Source of the DNA: CAJYAN01 sp046484825
Lineage (GTDB): Bacteria; Pseudomonadota; Gammaproteobacteria; UBA6429; Thiohalophilaceae
Direction of reading: 5' to 3'
DNA: 49,549 nucleotides
Assembly: GCA_046484825.1 (NCBI GenBank)
Contig: JAWOIE010000094.1
Span: forward strand, 1-49,549
Part shown: positions 34,284-43,214 of the stretch, piece after piece
Numbering within the stretch: the first letter of the stretch is position 1
How the letters are laid out: each line of letters begins with the position of its first letter
Translations under genes and position numbers: made by a program
The notes under the pieces: generated by a model
Told to the model about the DNA's origin: nothing
Database searches by the model: none
The model's input: only the letters and a program-made list of their open reading frames with translations

Positions 34284-34663
34284 TAATCCTCATCCTCTTT
34301 GTGCCTGGCACGGTCTACGGCCACCGCTTCATCGATCAGTTGCGACAACTGCGAGCCGCGCACAACAGAGTCGTCGTATTTAAAAATCAGGGAGGGGACG
34401 TGGCGCATCACCAGGCGTTGCCCCAGGGCGCGACGCAGAAAACCGGCGGACTTTTCCAGCCCCTGCTGTACGGCCGCAAGGTCGTTGTCATCCCCCATCA
34501 CGGTATAGAAGACCTTCGCCACAGACAGGTCGCGACTGGCCTGTACCGCCTGCACGGTGACACCCGTCACGCGTGGGTCTTTGACTTCAAGTTGCAGCAA
34601 TTGGGCAAGTTCGCGTTGGAGCTGCTCTCCAACGCGACGACTGCGACTAAATTCTTTAGGCAT
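34283..34663 (-). CDS. rbfA: ribosome-binding factor A
   Basis: A 126-residue late 30S maturation factor with a KH-like fold. Family marks: RRVGEQLQRELAQLLQLEVKDPRVTGVTV at the start, DLSVAKVFYTVMGD near residue 48 and LRRALGQRLVMRHVPSLIFKYDDSV near 75-100. Shares one base with truB; 49 bp after infB. Confidence 0.95.
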   Translation of the reverse strand: MPKEFSRSRRVGEQLQRELAQLLQLEVKDPRVTGVTVQAVQASRDLSVAKVFYTVMGDDNDLAAVQQGLEKSAGFLRRALGQRLVMRHVPSLIFKYDDSVVRGSQLSQLIDEAVAVDRARHKEDED

Positions 34664-34712
34664 CGGGAATCGATTAGTACTTTAAGAAATGCGATTAAAA
34701 TAAGGACCGCGA

Positions 34713-37223
<2,511 letters not shown>

Positions 37224-37256
37224 CTATTTCCCCTAACTTACTACCCTAACCCTAAC

Positions 37257-38735
37257 TTACTCTTCAGCAAACCATGGCGCACGTGCGGTCATGATCAATT
37301 TTGCTGCGCGCTCTTCGTCAATACCTTCAATCTCAATCAAGTCATCAACCGCCTGCTCTGCCAGGTCTTCCATTGACTTGATGCCGACCGCCGCCAACTG
37401 CTTGGCCGTCTCTTCGTCCATGCCTTCCATCTCGAGCAAGTCCTGCTCGGGTTCCGCCAGCTCTTCTGAGCTAATGGCACGGGTCAGCAACACATCTTTG
37501 GCGCGCTGGCGCAATTCTTCGACAATACCCTCATCGAATTCTTCGATTTCCAGCATTTCGCTTACCGGCACGTAGGCGACTTCATCGATGGTGGTAAATC
37601 CTTCCTGCACCAGAATTGCCGCGACCTCTTCGTCCACATCCAGGGCATCCATAAAGACCCGCTGGTTGCGTTCGGACTCTTCTTCGCTCTTGGCCTCGGC
37701 CGCCGATTCGGACATCACGTTCAGGGTCCAGCCGCTCAGGTCGCTGGCCATTTTCACATTCTGGCCACCACGGCCTATCGCCTGTGACAACTGCTCTTCG
37801 GCGACGGCAATGTCCATGCTCTCGGACTCTTCATCAACCACGATGGAAACCACATCGGCCGGGGCCATGGCGTTAATAACAAACTGCGCTGGATTCTCGT
37901 CCCACAGGACAATGTCGATACGCTCACCGGCCAGCTCATTGGAAACCGCCTGGACACGTGAACCCCGCATACCGACACAGGCGCCGACCGGATCGATACG
38001 TGCCTCGGTACTCCTTACCGCGATCTTGGCGCGTGAACCCGGGTCACGGGCAGCCGCCAGGATTTCAATCAGACCTTCGCCGATTTCCGGCACTTCGATC
38101 TTGAACAGTTCCATCAAAAAACGCGGATCCGTACGGCTAACCATCAATTGCGGACCACGGCTCTCGGCGCGCACTTCCTTAAGGTAGCCACGCAGACGGT
38201 CGCCGGGGCGCACCGACTCGCGCGGGATCATTTCTTCGCGCGGGATAATGGCATCGACATTATTGCCAAGGTCCATAAAGACATTGCCACGTTCAACGCG
38301 CTTGACAATCCCCATCACCAGCTCGCCGATACGATCCTTGTAGGCATCAAAAACCTGCTCGCGCTCAGCCTCACGCACCTTCTGGACAATGACCTGTTTG
38401 GCCGTCTGTGCGGCGATACGACCGAACTCAATGGACTCCACCGGTTCTTCGACAAAGTCACCGACGGCAATCTCCGGGTTTTCGACCTGAGCGGCGCTCA
38501 AGGTAGTCTGGCGCTCAGGCGCATCCATGGCGTCGTCCTCCACCACTTCCCAGCGGCGAAATGTTTCATAACCGCCAGTAGCCCTGTCAATGGCCACGCG
38601 GATGTCGACGTCATTGTTGTAGCGCTTCTTGGTCGCCATGGCCAGTGCCGCTTCAATGGCTTCGAAGATGATGCGTTTGTCCACACCCTTTTCGTTGGAC
38701 ACCGCATCGGCCACCAGCAGGATCTCTTTGTTCAT
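37257..38735 (-). CDS. nusA: transcription termination/antitermination factor NusA
   Basis: A 492-residue RNA-polymerase-binding factor. The order is an N-terminal RNAP-binding domain (MNKEILLVADAVSNEKGVDKRIIFEAIEAAL), S1 (about 135-200), KH1 and KH2 (KIAVRS to SQAIGRGGQNVKMASDLSGW), and two acidic C-terminal repeats (ASELAEPEQDLLEMEGM-like; AVDDLIEIEGIDEERAAKLI). NusA promotes pausing and intrinsic termination and is known in E. coli to control its own operon. That matters here, because a terminator lies in the operon leader. Confidence 0.97.
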   Translation of the reverse strand: MNKEILLVADAVSNEKGVDKRIIFEAIEAALAMATKKRYNNDVDIRVAIDRATGGYETFRRWEVVEDDAMDAPERQTTLSAAQVENPEIAVGDFVEEPVESIEFGRIAAQTAKQVIVQKVREAEREQVFDAYKDRIGELVMGIVKRVERGNVFMDLGNNVDAIIPREEMIPRESVRPGDRLRGYLKEVRAESRGPQLMVSRTDPRFLMELFKIEVPEIGEGLIEILAAARDPGSRAKIAVRSTEARIDPVGACVGMRGSRVQAVSNELAGERIDIVLWDENPAQFVINAMAPADVVSIVVDEESESMDIAVAEEQLSQAIGRGGQNVKMASDLSGWTLNVMSESAAEAKSEEESERNQRVFMDALDVDEEVAAILVQEGFTTIDEVAYVPVSEMLEIEEFDEGIVEELRQRAKDVLLTRAISSEELAEPEQDLLEMEGMDEETAKQLAAVGIKSMEDLAEQAVDDLIEIEGIDEERAAKLIMTARAPWFAEE

Positions 38736-38815
38736 CGTTCCATTCCTACACTCAGGATATCGTTAAGATAATTTGAAAGTAGTATCAACACCACCTCCAA
38801 CCAAACCTCTTCAAT

Positions 38816-39274
38816 CTAAAATTCCGGTACCAGATTCGCCTTGTCGATATCGTCAAAACGAATCGTTATCTGTTCCCCATCGTCCAGCGACAGGGTAATC
38901 ATGTCCTCGACGACCTGCTCAATGCGGCCTTTGATTTTGCGCCGACCGTCCTGCATGTCATGCAGGCGCAGCTTGACTCGATGGCCGTTAAACCGTACAT
39001 AGTCGGCCAGTTTAAACATGGGCCGATCCAGCCCCGGCGAAGAGACCTCCAACAGGTACTGACCCTTGATCGGGTCCTCCACGTCGAGCACGCTGCCCAG
39101 CTGTCGGCTCACCTGCTCGCAATCTTCGAGCACGACACCGGCCTCATTGTCGATAAAAATGCGCAGTATCGAGTTTTTGCCCTGGGGGATATACTCGACA
39201 CCAACCAGTTCGTAGCCCATTGGCGAGACAACGGACTCCACCAAATTTGTTACCGTGGCACTAATTCGGCCCAT
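38816..39274 (-). CDS. rimP: ribosome maturation factor RimP
   Basis: 152 residues, the usual length. Two domains: the N-terminal alpha/beta domain with YELVGVEYIPQGKNSILRIFID and LEDCEQVSRQLGSVLDVEDPI, then YLLEVSSPGLDRPMF, and an Sm-like barrel at the C-terminus. It helps assemble the 30S subunit. First gene of the operon, 81 bp before nusA. Confidence 0.96.
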   Translation of the reverse strand: MGRISATVTNLVESVVSPMGYELVGVEYIPQGKNSILRIFIDNEAGVVLEDCEQVSRQLGSVLDVEDPIKGQYLLEVSSPGLDRPMFKLADYVRFNGHRVKLRLHDMQDGRRKIKGRIEQVVEDMITLSLDDGEQITIRFDDIDKANLVPEF

Positions 39275-39291
39275 TCATCAGCCCCAAAAAT

Positions 39292-39335
39292 AAAAAATGG
39301 GCCTCGGGGCCCACTTGTTAAATGCTCGAACAAGT
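39292..39335 (-). terminator. leader terminator/attenuator before rimP
   Basis: Minus strand. TGGGCC (39313-39308) and GGCCCA (39303-39298) pair around a 4-base loop and are followed by six Ts (39297-39292). Directly before this is another stem, ACTTGTT/AACAAGT (39335-39329 with 39319-39313). The pair lies between the promoter at 39352-39360 and the rimP ATG at 39274, so most transcripts would stop unless termination is reduced. NusA, encoded in the operon, is the obvious candidate controller. Confidence 0.8.
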
Positions 39336-39351
39336 CTGTAAAACAGGCGCG

Positions 39352-39360
39352 ATTATAACA
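39352..39360 (-). promoter_or_regulatory. extended -10 promoter of the rimP operon
   Basis: The minus strand reads TGTTATAAT, a perfect extended -10 element, followed by a GC-rich discriminator (CGCGCC). The -35 region is weak, as usual with extended -10 promoters. Transcription would start near 39345, about 70 bases before rimP. Confidence 0.7.
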
Positions 39361-39811
39361 CCTTATATATAAAATTCCAGCCCGTTGGCACAATGCAGGC
39401 CCGTCCCGACGGGCCGTGCCAACAGTGCTGGCTGCACTGTCCCGGCGCCAAACGCCCTCCTGCGCCACTGGCGGGTAGCCGCCGGCATGTCATTTGTCTG
39501 CGGCTGGCCTATCCGGCCCGCAGACCGCTAAAGACTGTCAAACACCTGGGCATGCAGTCCTACAGGCACGAGAAGTAGCCGCCAACACAGGGGCGGTCAA
39601 AGCGCTTTTACGATGCGGAGCTGTCCCTGCCCACAGGTGAACGAGCACGGACGCGCCCCTGCGCACGTGACGCTCGGCAACCCGGACACCATCGACCCCA
39701 GGCTTAGCGCACGGCCAGCCGAGCGGTACTTTTTCTTGATGACCTTCATCGAGATATCCACAAAGACCGCACTGCGGCATGCAAGTCCCACCCGACGGCG
39801 ATCGGCGGACG

Positions 39812-39842
39812 AAAAAAAACCTAACACAAAAGTTAGGTTTTT
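39812..39842 (-). terminator. terminator after tRNA-fMet
   Basis: AAAAACCTAAC and GTTAGGTTTTT (39815-39825 / 39832-39842) pair around a 6-base loop, with eight Ts on the minus strand after it. It begins 8 bases after the CCA end of the tRNA. Confidence 0.9.
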
Positions 39843-39849
39843 ATGATTT

Positions 39850-39926
<77 letters not shown>

Positions 39927-39938
39927 TCAGAAGCGCGC

Positions 39939-39967
39939 ATTCTATACAAGCTGCCCAGGCTCTTCAA
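39939..39967 (-). promoter_or_regulatory. promoter of tRNA-fMet
   Basis: TTGAAG (39962-39967) and TAGAAT (39939-39944) on the minus strand are exactly 17 bp apart. They are followed by a GCGCGC discriminator, as expected for a stringently controlled stable-RNA promoter. The start of transcription would be about 6 bases before the tRNA. Confidence 0.75.
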
Positions 39968-40060
39968 GCCAAAAGGGTGAATACTTGCAGATATGTTGCT
40001 TCACCGTGGCTCCGTGCTGGCGTGTAGCGGCCAGGATTGCAATGTTGTCCGCTTCATGGG

Positions 40061-40071
40061 TGCAAATTGCA
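40061..40071 (+). promoter_or_regulatory. putative activator site upstream of soxY (TGCA-N3-TGCA)
   Basis: TGCAAATTGCA, a perfect palindrome around a central A, lies 65 bp upstream of the soxY sigma-54 promoter. The same pattern occurs upstream of the dsrE-like gene and twice before the kinase operon. Inferred binding site for the neighbouring NtrC-type regulator. Confidence 0.5.
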
Positions 40072-40135
40072 GTGATATGTGGACAAAGTAGCAGCAATAA
40101 TCTGTAGCCTGTTGTTTTGATTAACCTTATTATCA

Positions 40136-40151
40136 TGGTATGAAATTTGCT
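40136..40151 (+). promoter_or_regulatory. sigma-54 promoter of soxYZ
   Basis: TGGTATGAAATTTGCT compared with the consensus TGGCACG-N4-TTGCW matches 10 of 12 fixed positions, including the invariant GG and GC with the correct spacing. Predicted start of transcription is about 40162, 43 bases before the soxY ATG. Confidence 0.7.
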
Positions 40152-40204
40152 GTATTTCACAGTAATGCGAATGTTTAAAATTAAGTGTTGGAGGAGTTTC
40201 CCTA

Positions 40205-40675
40205 ATGAATCATCAACGTCGTACCCTCTTGAAGGCCTCCATGGCTACCGGCGCTGTCGCCGTGGCTGTTGGTGCCGGTCTGCTCACCCCCCAGGCTGTG
40301 CTGGCGGCATGGCCAACCGAGGCCTTTCAGGCCAAGGAAATGGATGATGCCCTCACGGCCCTGTGGAAGAACAACCAGATTACACCCAGCAAGGATATTG
40401 AACTGGAGGCCCCCGATATCGCTGAAAACGGCGCGGTCGTCTCGGTCGCCGTCAAGACCAGCATCCCCAATGCCGAACAGATTTCGATTTTTGTACCGGA
40501 AAATGTCAGCGCCCTGACTGCCAGTTATATTCTCACTGCGGAAACAGAAGGCCTGATTACCAGCCGTATCAAAATGCGCAAGTCGTCTGATGTCATTGCC
40601 GTCGTCAAGGCCGGCGACAAACTCTACATGACGAAAAAACCCATCAAGGTCACCCTGGGTGGCTGTGGCGGTTAA
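40205..40675 (+). CDS. soxY: thiosulfate-oxidation carrier protein SoxY
   Basis: A 156-residue periplasmic protein that carries sulfur intermediates on a C-terminal cysteine. The invariant carrier tail GGCGG is present (C154). A twin-arginine signal with RRTLLK at residues 5-10 and a hydrophobic stretch ending in LAAWP shows export through Tat, usually as a folded complex with SoxZ. The middle is an immunoglobulin-like beta domain (SVAVKTSIPNAEQISIFVPEN). Strong GGAGGAG ribosome binding site. soxZ follows at 41 bp. SoxA, B, X and CD genes are not in the window. Confidence 0.95.
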   Translation: MNHQRRTLLKASMATGAVAVAVGAGLLTPQAVLAAWPTEAFQAKEMDDALTALWKNNQITPSKDIELEAPDIAENGAVVSVAVKTSIPNAEQISIFVPENVSALTASYILTAETEGLITSRIKMRKSSDVIAVVKAGDKLYMTKKPIKVTLGGCGG

Positions 40676-40716
40676 TCCGGCGACAACAAAGCGATATAGC
40701 GGAGGTTTAAAATATT

Positions 40717-41034
40717 ATGGCTAAGAAACAGATGAAAATTCGCGCCTGGACCAGCGGCTCTACTGCCAACGTCAAGGCTATTATTTTTCACCCCATGGAG
40801 ACCGGTCTGCGCAAAGACAAGGCCAGTGGTAAAGTCATCCCGGCACAGTACATCAAAGAAGTGGAGTGCACGCACAACGGCAAGTCGGTACTCACCTGCC
40901 TGTGGGGACCGGGAGTTTCCAAGAACCCTTTCTTGTCATTTAATTTCAAGAATGCCAAGGCAGGCGACACACTGGAAATTAAATGGGTGGATAATCTGGG
41001 TGATACCGATACTGCACAGGCCAAGATCGGCTAA
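40717..41034 (+). CDS. soxZ: thiosulfate-oxidation carrier partner SoxZ
   Basis: 105 residues, the typical length, without signal peptide; it leaves the cell bound to SoxY. Visible marks: KIRAWTSGSTANVKAIIFHPMETGLRKD at the start, VIPAQYIKEVECTHNGKSVLTCLWGPGVSKNP in the middle and DTLEIKWVDNLGD near the end. It forms the SoxYZ heterodimer. GGAGG-like Shine-Dalgarno (GGAGGTT) precedes the ATG. Confidence 0.95.
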   Translation: MAKKQMKIRAWTSGSTANVKAIIFHPMETGLRKDKASGKVIPAQYIKEVECTHNGKSVLTCLWGPGVSKNPFLSFNFKNAKAGDTLEIKWVDNLGDTDTAQAKIG

Positions 41035-41053
41035 GCTAACATCCGCCCCATAC

Positions 41054-41088
41054 AAAGGCGTTACCGAACTTCGGTGACGCCTTTTTTT
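41054..41088 (+). terminator. terminator of soxYZ
   Basis: AAAGGCGT and ACGCCTTT flank an inner stem ACCGA/TCGGT, followed by seven Ts (ending about 41088). It starts 20 bases after the soxZ stop. Confidence 0.9.
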
Positions 41089-41116
41089 CGCACATCGTAT
41101 AGTGACTATTTTGCTA

Positions 41117-41143
41117 TAAAAAAACGGGCGCAGTTGCGCCCGT
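41117..41143 (-). terminator. terminator of the dsrE-like gene
   Basis: Minus strand: ACGGGCGCA / TGCGCCCGT (41124-41132 with 41135-41143) around a 2-base loop, followed by seven Ts (41117-41123). Back to back with the soxYZ terminator. Confidence 0.92.
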
Positions 41144-41168
41144 TCTCTAACCTGTTTACGTTAAGCGC

Positions 41169-41636
41169 TTAGGGCTTGACGTACAGGTAACCCTTTTGCT
41201 GCAGGTGGGCAACGTGCGCTACACCAGAGGGAACGATCTCGGCATGCTCATTGATTTTATTTTTGTCAATTTTCTTGCCACGAATGGTATTGGCGCAGAT
41301 CTGGAACTTGACGCCACGATTGGCCAGAGCGGCAATGTCATCGTTGAAGTTATAGACCTTGCCGGACTTTTTGTCTTTTTTGCCCATCGCACCATCGACC
41401 ATAGCAAAGGCACCACCACCGTGAGTGACAACAATAATTTCAACATTTTTATCGCCCAGGGCGTTCAGGTGGTTTTTGACGTTACGCAGCGCACCGCCAG
41501 CGGTGTGGACATTGTTGATGTGGTAGACCACCTTCTGCTTGTCATAGCCGTTATCGGCCGTGCCTGCCTGCGCGTTGAATGCCAGACCCAGCAGGGCGGC
41601 CATTGCGACTAATGCCATCTTGTTTGACTTCATCAT
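41169..41636 (-). CDS. periplasmic DsrE/DsrF-like sulfur-carrier family protein
   Basis: A 155-residue protein with a signal peptide cut after about residue 24 (LGLAFNAQA), so exported. The rest is the DsrE/DsrF-like fold: KVVYHINNVHTAGGALRNVKNHLNALG, VEIIVVTHGGGAFAMV and GVKFQICANTIRGKKI, with the conserved cysteine (C114) in the CxNT motif that carries sulfur in related proteins. The exact substrate is unknown. GGAGG lies 6 bases before the ATG at 41636. It converges with soxYZ, sits beside the sigma-54 two-component genes and has a sigma-54-type promoter. Confidence 0.9.
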   Translation of the reverse strand: MMKSNKMALVAMAALLGLAFNAQAGTADNGYDKQKVVYHINNVHTAGGALRNVKNHLNALGDKNVEIIVVTHGGGAFAMVDGAMGKKDKKSGKVYNFNDDIAALANRGVKFQICANTIRGKKIDKNKINEHAEIVPSGVAHVAHLQQKGYLYVKP

Positions 41637-41669
41637 TTTACTCCTCCAGATTTACAGCTCGTTATAATG

Positions 41670-41685
41670 TGCGATTGCACTGCCA
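41670..41685 (-). promoter_or_regulatory. sigma-54 promoter of the dsrE-like gene
   Basis: Minus strand TGGCAGTGCAATCGCA matches the consensus TGGCACG-N4-TTGCW at the whole -24 half (TGGCA) and at T12, G14, C15 and W16, with correct GG-to-GC spacing. Predicted start of transcription is about 41659, leaving a leader of 23 bases that includes the Shine-Dalgarno. Confidence 0.65.
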
Positions 41686-41805
41686 TTGTTAGAGCAAGGA
41701 TCATTCCAGCTCAACAAATTCTTAATTACCATAACTTTCTTAATATTTTTCAATTACTTACCATAGACTCTATATCGGTATCCGTGGCTGTCGTCGCCAT
41801 GTTTA

Positions 41806-41816
41806 TGCAAACTGCA
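41806..41816. promoter_or_regulatory. putative activator site upstream of the dsrE-like gene
   Basis: TGCAAACTGCA on the plus strand, about 120 bp upstream of the dsrE-like sigma-54 promoter, a usual distance for an NtrC-type enhancer. It shares the TGCA-N3-TGCA pattern with three other sites. Two copies of TTACCATA (41727-41734 and 41758-41765, 31 bp apart) also lie in this interval. Confidence 0.45.
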
Positions 41817-41843
41817 ACCCTTTATACATTAGCAAAATGTAAT

Positions 41844-43214
41844 TTACACCGTTTCGGACTGGTCTTCATAACGGCGTAGTTTGCGCCACAGGGTAGTCTT
41901 ATCGATACCGAGCAATTTTGCCGCCTGGGTCTTTTTGCCTCGGCAACAACGCAACACATGACTGATGTATTCCTGCTCAAGCCTTTCCAGTGGCATAAAT
42001 TCATCATCGGAAAACTGGATGGGCAGCTCCAACGAGCCGGCAGTGTCAGTAAAAAGCGCATCCCAGCGCAACACCGGCCCATCGGCAAGAATAACACTAC
42101 GCTCGATAGTATTGCGCAATTCACGCACATTGCCCGGCCAGGGGGCTTCGCACAGGCGCCTTAAGGAGACGGCATCAAAGCCCTGCACGCGCCGGCCGTA
42201 TTGTTCGGAAAATTCCTGCACATAGTGGTCCACCAGTGCGGGGATATCCTCCCGATGCTCTGCCAGCGATGGCACACGTATGGTCACTACGTTTAAACGA
42301 TGATAGAAGTCGTGCCGGAATTTTTTTTCCTCGACCAGGCCTTCCAGATCCTGATTACTGGCGACCAGGATGCGCACATCAATAGGGATAGGGATGGTGC
42401 CACCGACACGGGTGATCGTCCTGCTTTCAATAGCCCGCATCAGTTTTGTCTGCATCATGTCGGAAATATTACAGATCTCATCGAGAAACAAGGTGCCGCC
42501 ATCGGCCTGCTCCATCAGGCCATATTTACGCTGTGTCGCACCGGTAAAGGCGCCTTTCTCATGCCCAAACAATTCACTCTCTAATAACGTGTCACTTAGC
42601 GCACCACAGTCGATCGCAACAAATGGTGCGTCCTTGCGTGGACTATAGTCATGCAACGCGCGCGCTACCAGTTCCTTACCTGTGCCTGAATCACCGCTAA
42701 TGATAGCACTGCAACTGACCTCGGCAAGTTTTTCAATGGTGTTGAACAGTGTCTTCATCACCGGGGTGTCACCGATCATGCCAAAGCGATTACGCCGGAC
42801 ACCGATGCGTTTTTTAAGGAGACGATTCTCATTTTTCAGCTGTACAGCCTTCATGGTGCGATCCAGACGCAATTTTAACTCTTCAAAGTCAAAAGGCTTT
42901 TTGATGAAGTCGGTAGCACCACGGCGCATGGCCTCAACGGCATTTTCCACAGAAGAATATCCGGTCATTACCAGCACGGGCACGTCCTGGTCCAGTTCAC
43001 GGATGTTGCTCAGAAAATCAAAACCATTCATGCCTGGCATACGCAGGTCCGTCACCAGGACATCCGCGCCCTGGGTCTGGAAGACATTGAGGCAGGTCTC
43101 CGCATCCTGAAAGACTTCACAGGCATAGCGGGCGTGGTCACAGTTGCGCTTCATGATCTTCCCGGTCACCTGGTCGTCATCGACAAACATAATGCGAATA
43201 GGTTTAGCCAACAT
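41844..43214 (-). CDS. NtrC-type sigma-54-dependent response regulator
   Basis: A 456-residue cytoplasmic transcription activator. Receiver domain with acidic DDD (12-14), phosphoacceptor D56 (LVTDLRMPG) and K in FIKKPF. AAA+ domain with Walker A GDSGTGKE, the sigma-54-contacting GAFTGA loop, GGTLFLDEI and an arginine-finger region. C-terminal Fis-type helix-turn-helix (KTQAAKLLGIDKTTLWRKLRRY). Start chosen at 43214 because GGAGG lies 7 bases before; a longer start at 43247 lacks one. Overlaps the kinase gene by 11 bp. Likely activates the nearby sigma-54 promoters of soxYZ and the dsrE-like gene. Confidence 0.95.
   Translation of the reverse strand: MLAKPIRIMFVDDDQVTGKIMKRNCDHARYACEVFQDAETCLNVFQTQGADVLVTDLRMPGMNGFDFLSNIRELDQDVPVLVMTGYSSVENAVEAMRRGATDFIKKPFDFEELKLRLDRTMKAVQLKNENRLLKKRIGVRRNRFGMIGDTPVMKTLFNTIEKLAEVSCSAIISGDSGTGKELVARALHDYSPRKDAPFVAIDCGALSDTLLESELFGHEKGAFTGATQRKYGLMEQADGGTLFLDEICNISDMMQTKLMRAIESRTITRVGGTIPIPIDVRILVASNQDLEGLVEEKKFRHDFYHRLNVVTIRVPSLAEHREDIPALVDHYVQEFSEQYGRRVQGFDAVSLRRLCEAPWPGNVRELRNTIERSVILADGPVLRWDALFTDTAGSLELPIQFSDDEFMPLERLEQEYISHVLRCCRGKKTQAAKLLGIDKTTLWRKLRRYEDQSETV

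Larger units (their letters stand above)
39275..39849. other. leader and spacer between rimP and the tRNA
   Basis: Contains the rimP promoter and attenuator (39292-39360) and the tRNA terminator (39812-39842). The 450 bp between them (about 39365-39810) is GC-rich. Several short frames are open on both strands, the best being about 64 codons on the minus strand near 39600-39790, but none has a ribosome binding site or family. Confidence 0.5.

Noticed and set aside
38952..38964. TGCATGTCATGCA within rimP
   Set aside because: The half-sites are 5 bases apart instead of 3 and it lies inside a coding region, so it is not counted with the TGCA-N3-TGCA sites.
39597..39827. 76-codon minus-strand frame between the tRNA and rimP
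   Set aside because: Begins inside the tRNA terminator and has no ribosome binding site; other frames on both strands are equally open, as expected for GC-rich DNA.
40007..40021. second sigma-54-like match (TGGCTCCGTGCTGGC) upstream of soxY
   Set aside because: GG and GC spacing fits, but the other positions match poorly, and it lies farther from the gene than the much better site at 40136.
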